From Pseudomonas sihuiensis (GTDB taxonomy: Bacteria; Pseudomonadota; Gammaproteobacteria; Pseudomonadales; Pseudomonadaceae): a DNA stretch of 64,000 bases. Below the pieces are notes generated by a model that saw only the letters and a list, made by a program, of their open reading frames with translations, searched no databases and had not been told where the DNA came from. Both the position numbers and the translations under genes were made by a program. Each line of letters opens with the position of its first letter. Position 1 is the stretch's first letter. The stretch spans positions 310,001 through 374,000 of the forward strand of contig NZ_LT629797.1 in NCBI RefSeq assembly GCF_900106015.1, written 5' to 3'. Shown here piece by piece: positions 63,421-64,000 of the stretch.

Positions 63421-64000
63421 ATGCGTTTACCACGCATGCGCAACGTGATGGCCTGGACGCTGGTAGTGCTGTTGTTGATCGTGGTGGCCTTGCTCGGCAT
63501 TCGTATCGCCGGGCTGTCGTCGTTGCCCGAACTGGAACCCTGGCACCGCCTGGTGCCGCAGGAGCTGGAGGTCAGCGAGCTGGACGCTGCCGACTGGCAA
63601 GCCTATCTGGCCGCCGAGGCGGCCCTGTTCGAGCGCCTGCAGAGTGAGTTGATCGAGCCGGTCACGGCCTCCGGCACGGCGCCATACAGCCGCTACGCCA
63701 GCGACAGCCCGGTCTACCCCGGCAACCTGCTGCGCGACTGGAATCGCTCCTTCACTCTGCAGCCGCCAGGTCCGGCGCGTGGCGTGGTGGTGTTGCTGCA
63801 TGGCCTGACCGACTCGCCATACAGCCTGCGCCATATCGCCCAGCACCTGAGCGAACAGGGGCTGTTAGCGCTGGTGCCGCGCATGCCTGGCCATGGCACG
63901 GTGCCGGCGGCGCTCACTGCTGCGCACTGGGAGCAATGGCTGGCCGCTACCCGCCTGGCCGTGCGCGAGGCGCGGCGCCAGGTGCCGGACGGGCCGCTTT
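63421..64000 (+). CDS. Membrane-anchored alpha/beta hydrolase (partial)
   Basis: The first 193 codons of a gene that continues past the window. Residues about 9-29 form a membrane anchor (MAWTLVVLLLIVVALLGIRIAG). The hydrolase domain begins at VVVLLHGLTDSPYSLRHIA (oxyanion HG), then VPRMPGHGTVP; the nucleophile Ser would lie beyond the end. Likely a lipase/carboxylesterase or serine aminopeptidase S33 type. Upstream RBS: GAGGGAGG before ATG 63421. Confidence 0.85.
   Translation, partial: MRLPRMRNVMAWTLVVLLLIVVALLGIRIAGLSSLPELEPWHRLVPQELEVSELDAADWQAYLAAEAALFERLQSELIEPVTASGTAPYSRYASDSPVYPGNLLRDWNRSFTLQPPGPARGVVVLLHGLTDSPYSLRHIAQHLSEQGLLALVPRMPGHGTVPAALTAAHWEQWLAATRLAVREARRQVPDGPL

Overview
The window is chromosomal DNA from a Pseudomonas species. 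The evidence is gene content and order: algU-mucA-mucB-mucC-mucD followed by lepA-lepB-DUF4845-rnc-era-recO-pdxJ; adjacent rapA and alkB-like genes; phaJ1, an alpha/beta hydrolase, fadD2 and fadD1; and a cyoABCDE operon. GC content is high and codon use is typical of the genus. The many GTGGGAGGNGCTTCAGCCGCGA and GTAGGAGC palindromes are pseudomonad REP-type repeats. The P. mendocina / P. pseudoalcaligenes group is a reasonable guess, but the sequence alone does not fix the species.

Layout. 1-5245: tail of a sensor kinase, a periplasmic solute-binding protein, an HDOD protein, YgfZ, SdhE with its YgfX partner, and NadB. 5246-9715: the envelope-stress operon, with a sigma-E type promoter, a probable leader peptide overlapping algU, the sigma factor, its anti-sigma factor MucA, MucB, MucC and the periplasmic protease MucD, closed by a hairpin. 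9740-16022: a translation, secretion and RNA-processing cluster (lepA, lepB, DUF4845, rnc, era, recO, pdxJ). 16098-25423: a LysR regulator, cmoAB for tRNA wobble modification, a YhhN membrane protein, an ECF42-type sigma factor, rapA, an AlkB-like dioxygenase and small conserved proteins. 25493-29076: a 38-residue membrane protein with an ANR-type box, then a three-gene efflux system (FUSC, DUF1656, HlyD). 29085-32823: a cytosine-use operon (codB, a PucR regulator, codA). 33033-38451: fatty-acid genes (phaJ1, hydrolase, fadD2, fadD1). 38677-45943: transporters and their regulators (MFS, EamA with a divergent MarR, CitMHS, LysR with a divergent MFS) and an AhpD-like protein.

45944-51926 is the accessory part. 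It holds an IS1182-type element inserted in the loop of a small hairpin, a low-GC gene of unknown function, a decayed IS3-type transposase relic, a small zinc-ribbon gene, and a two-gene operon encoding a eukaryotic-type Ser/Thr kinase and a small protein that may have an RNase H/RuvC-like fold. No integrase, attachment site or tRNA was seen. From 51927 the core resumes with hrpA, two small membrane-anchored proteins, a repeat-rich 836-bp gap containing a nested double palindrome, cyoABCDE (cytochrome bo3 oxidase plus heme O synthase), a nucleotidyltransferase-family protein and the start of a membrane-anchored alpha/beta hydrolase.

Best candidates for something undescribed are the kinase / RNase H-like gene pair, the low-GC orphan gene at 47942, the algU leader peptide, and the ANR-box small membrane protein. 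REP-type palindromes recur in the gaps between convergent genes, where they probably act as two-way terminators. I recognised no tRNA, rRNA, CRISPR array or riboswitch.
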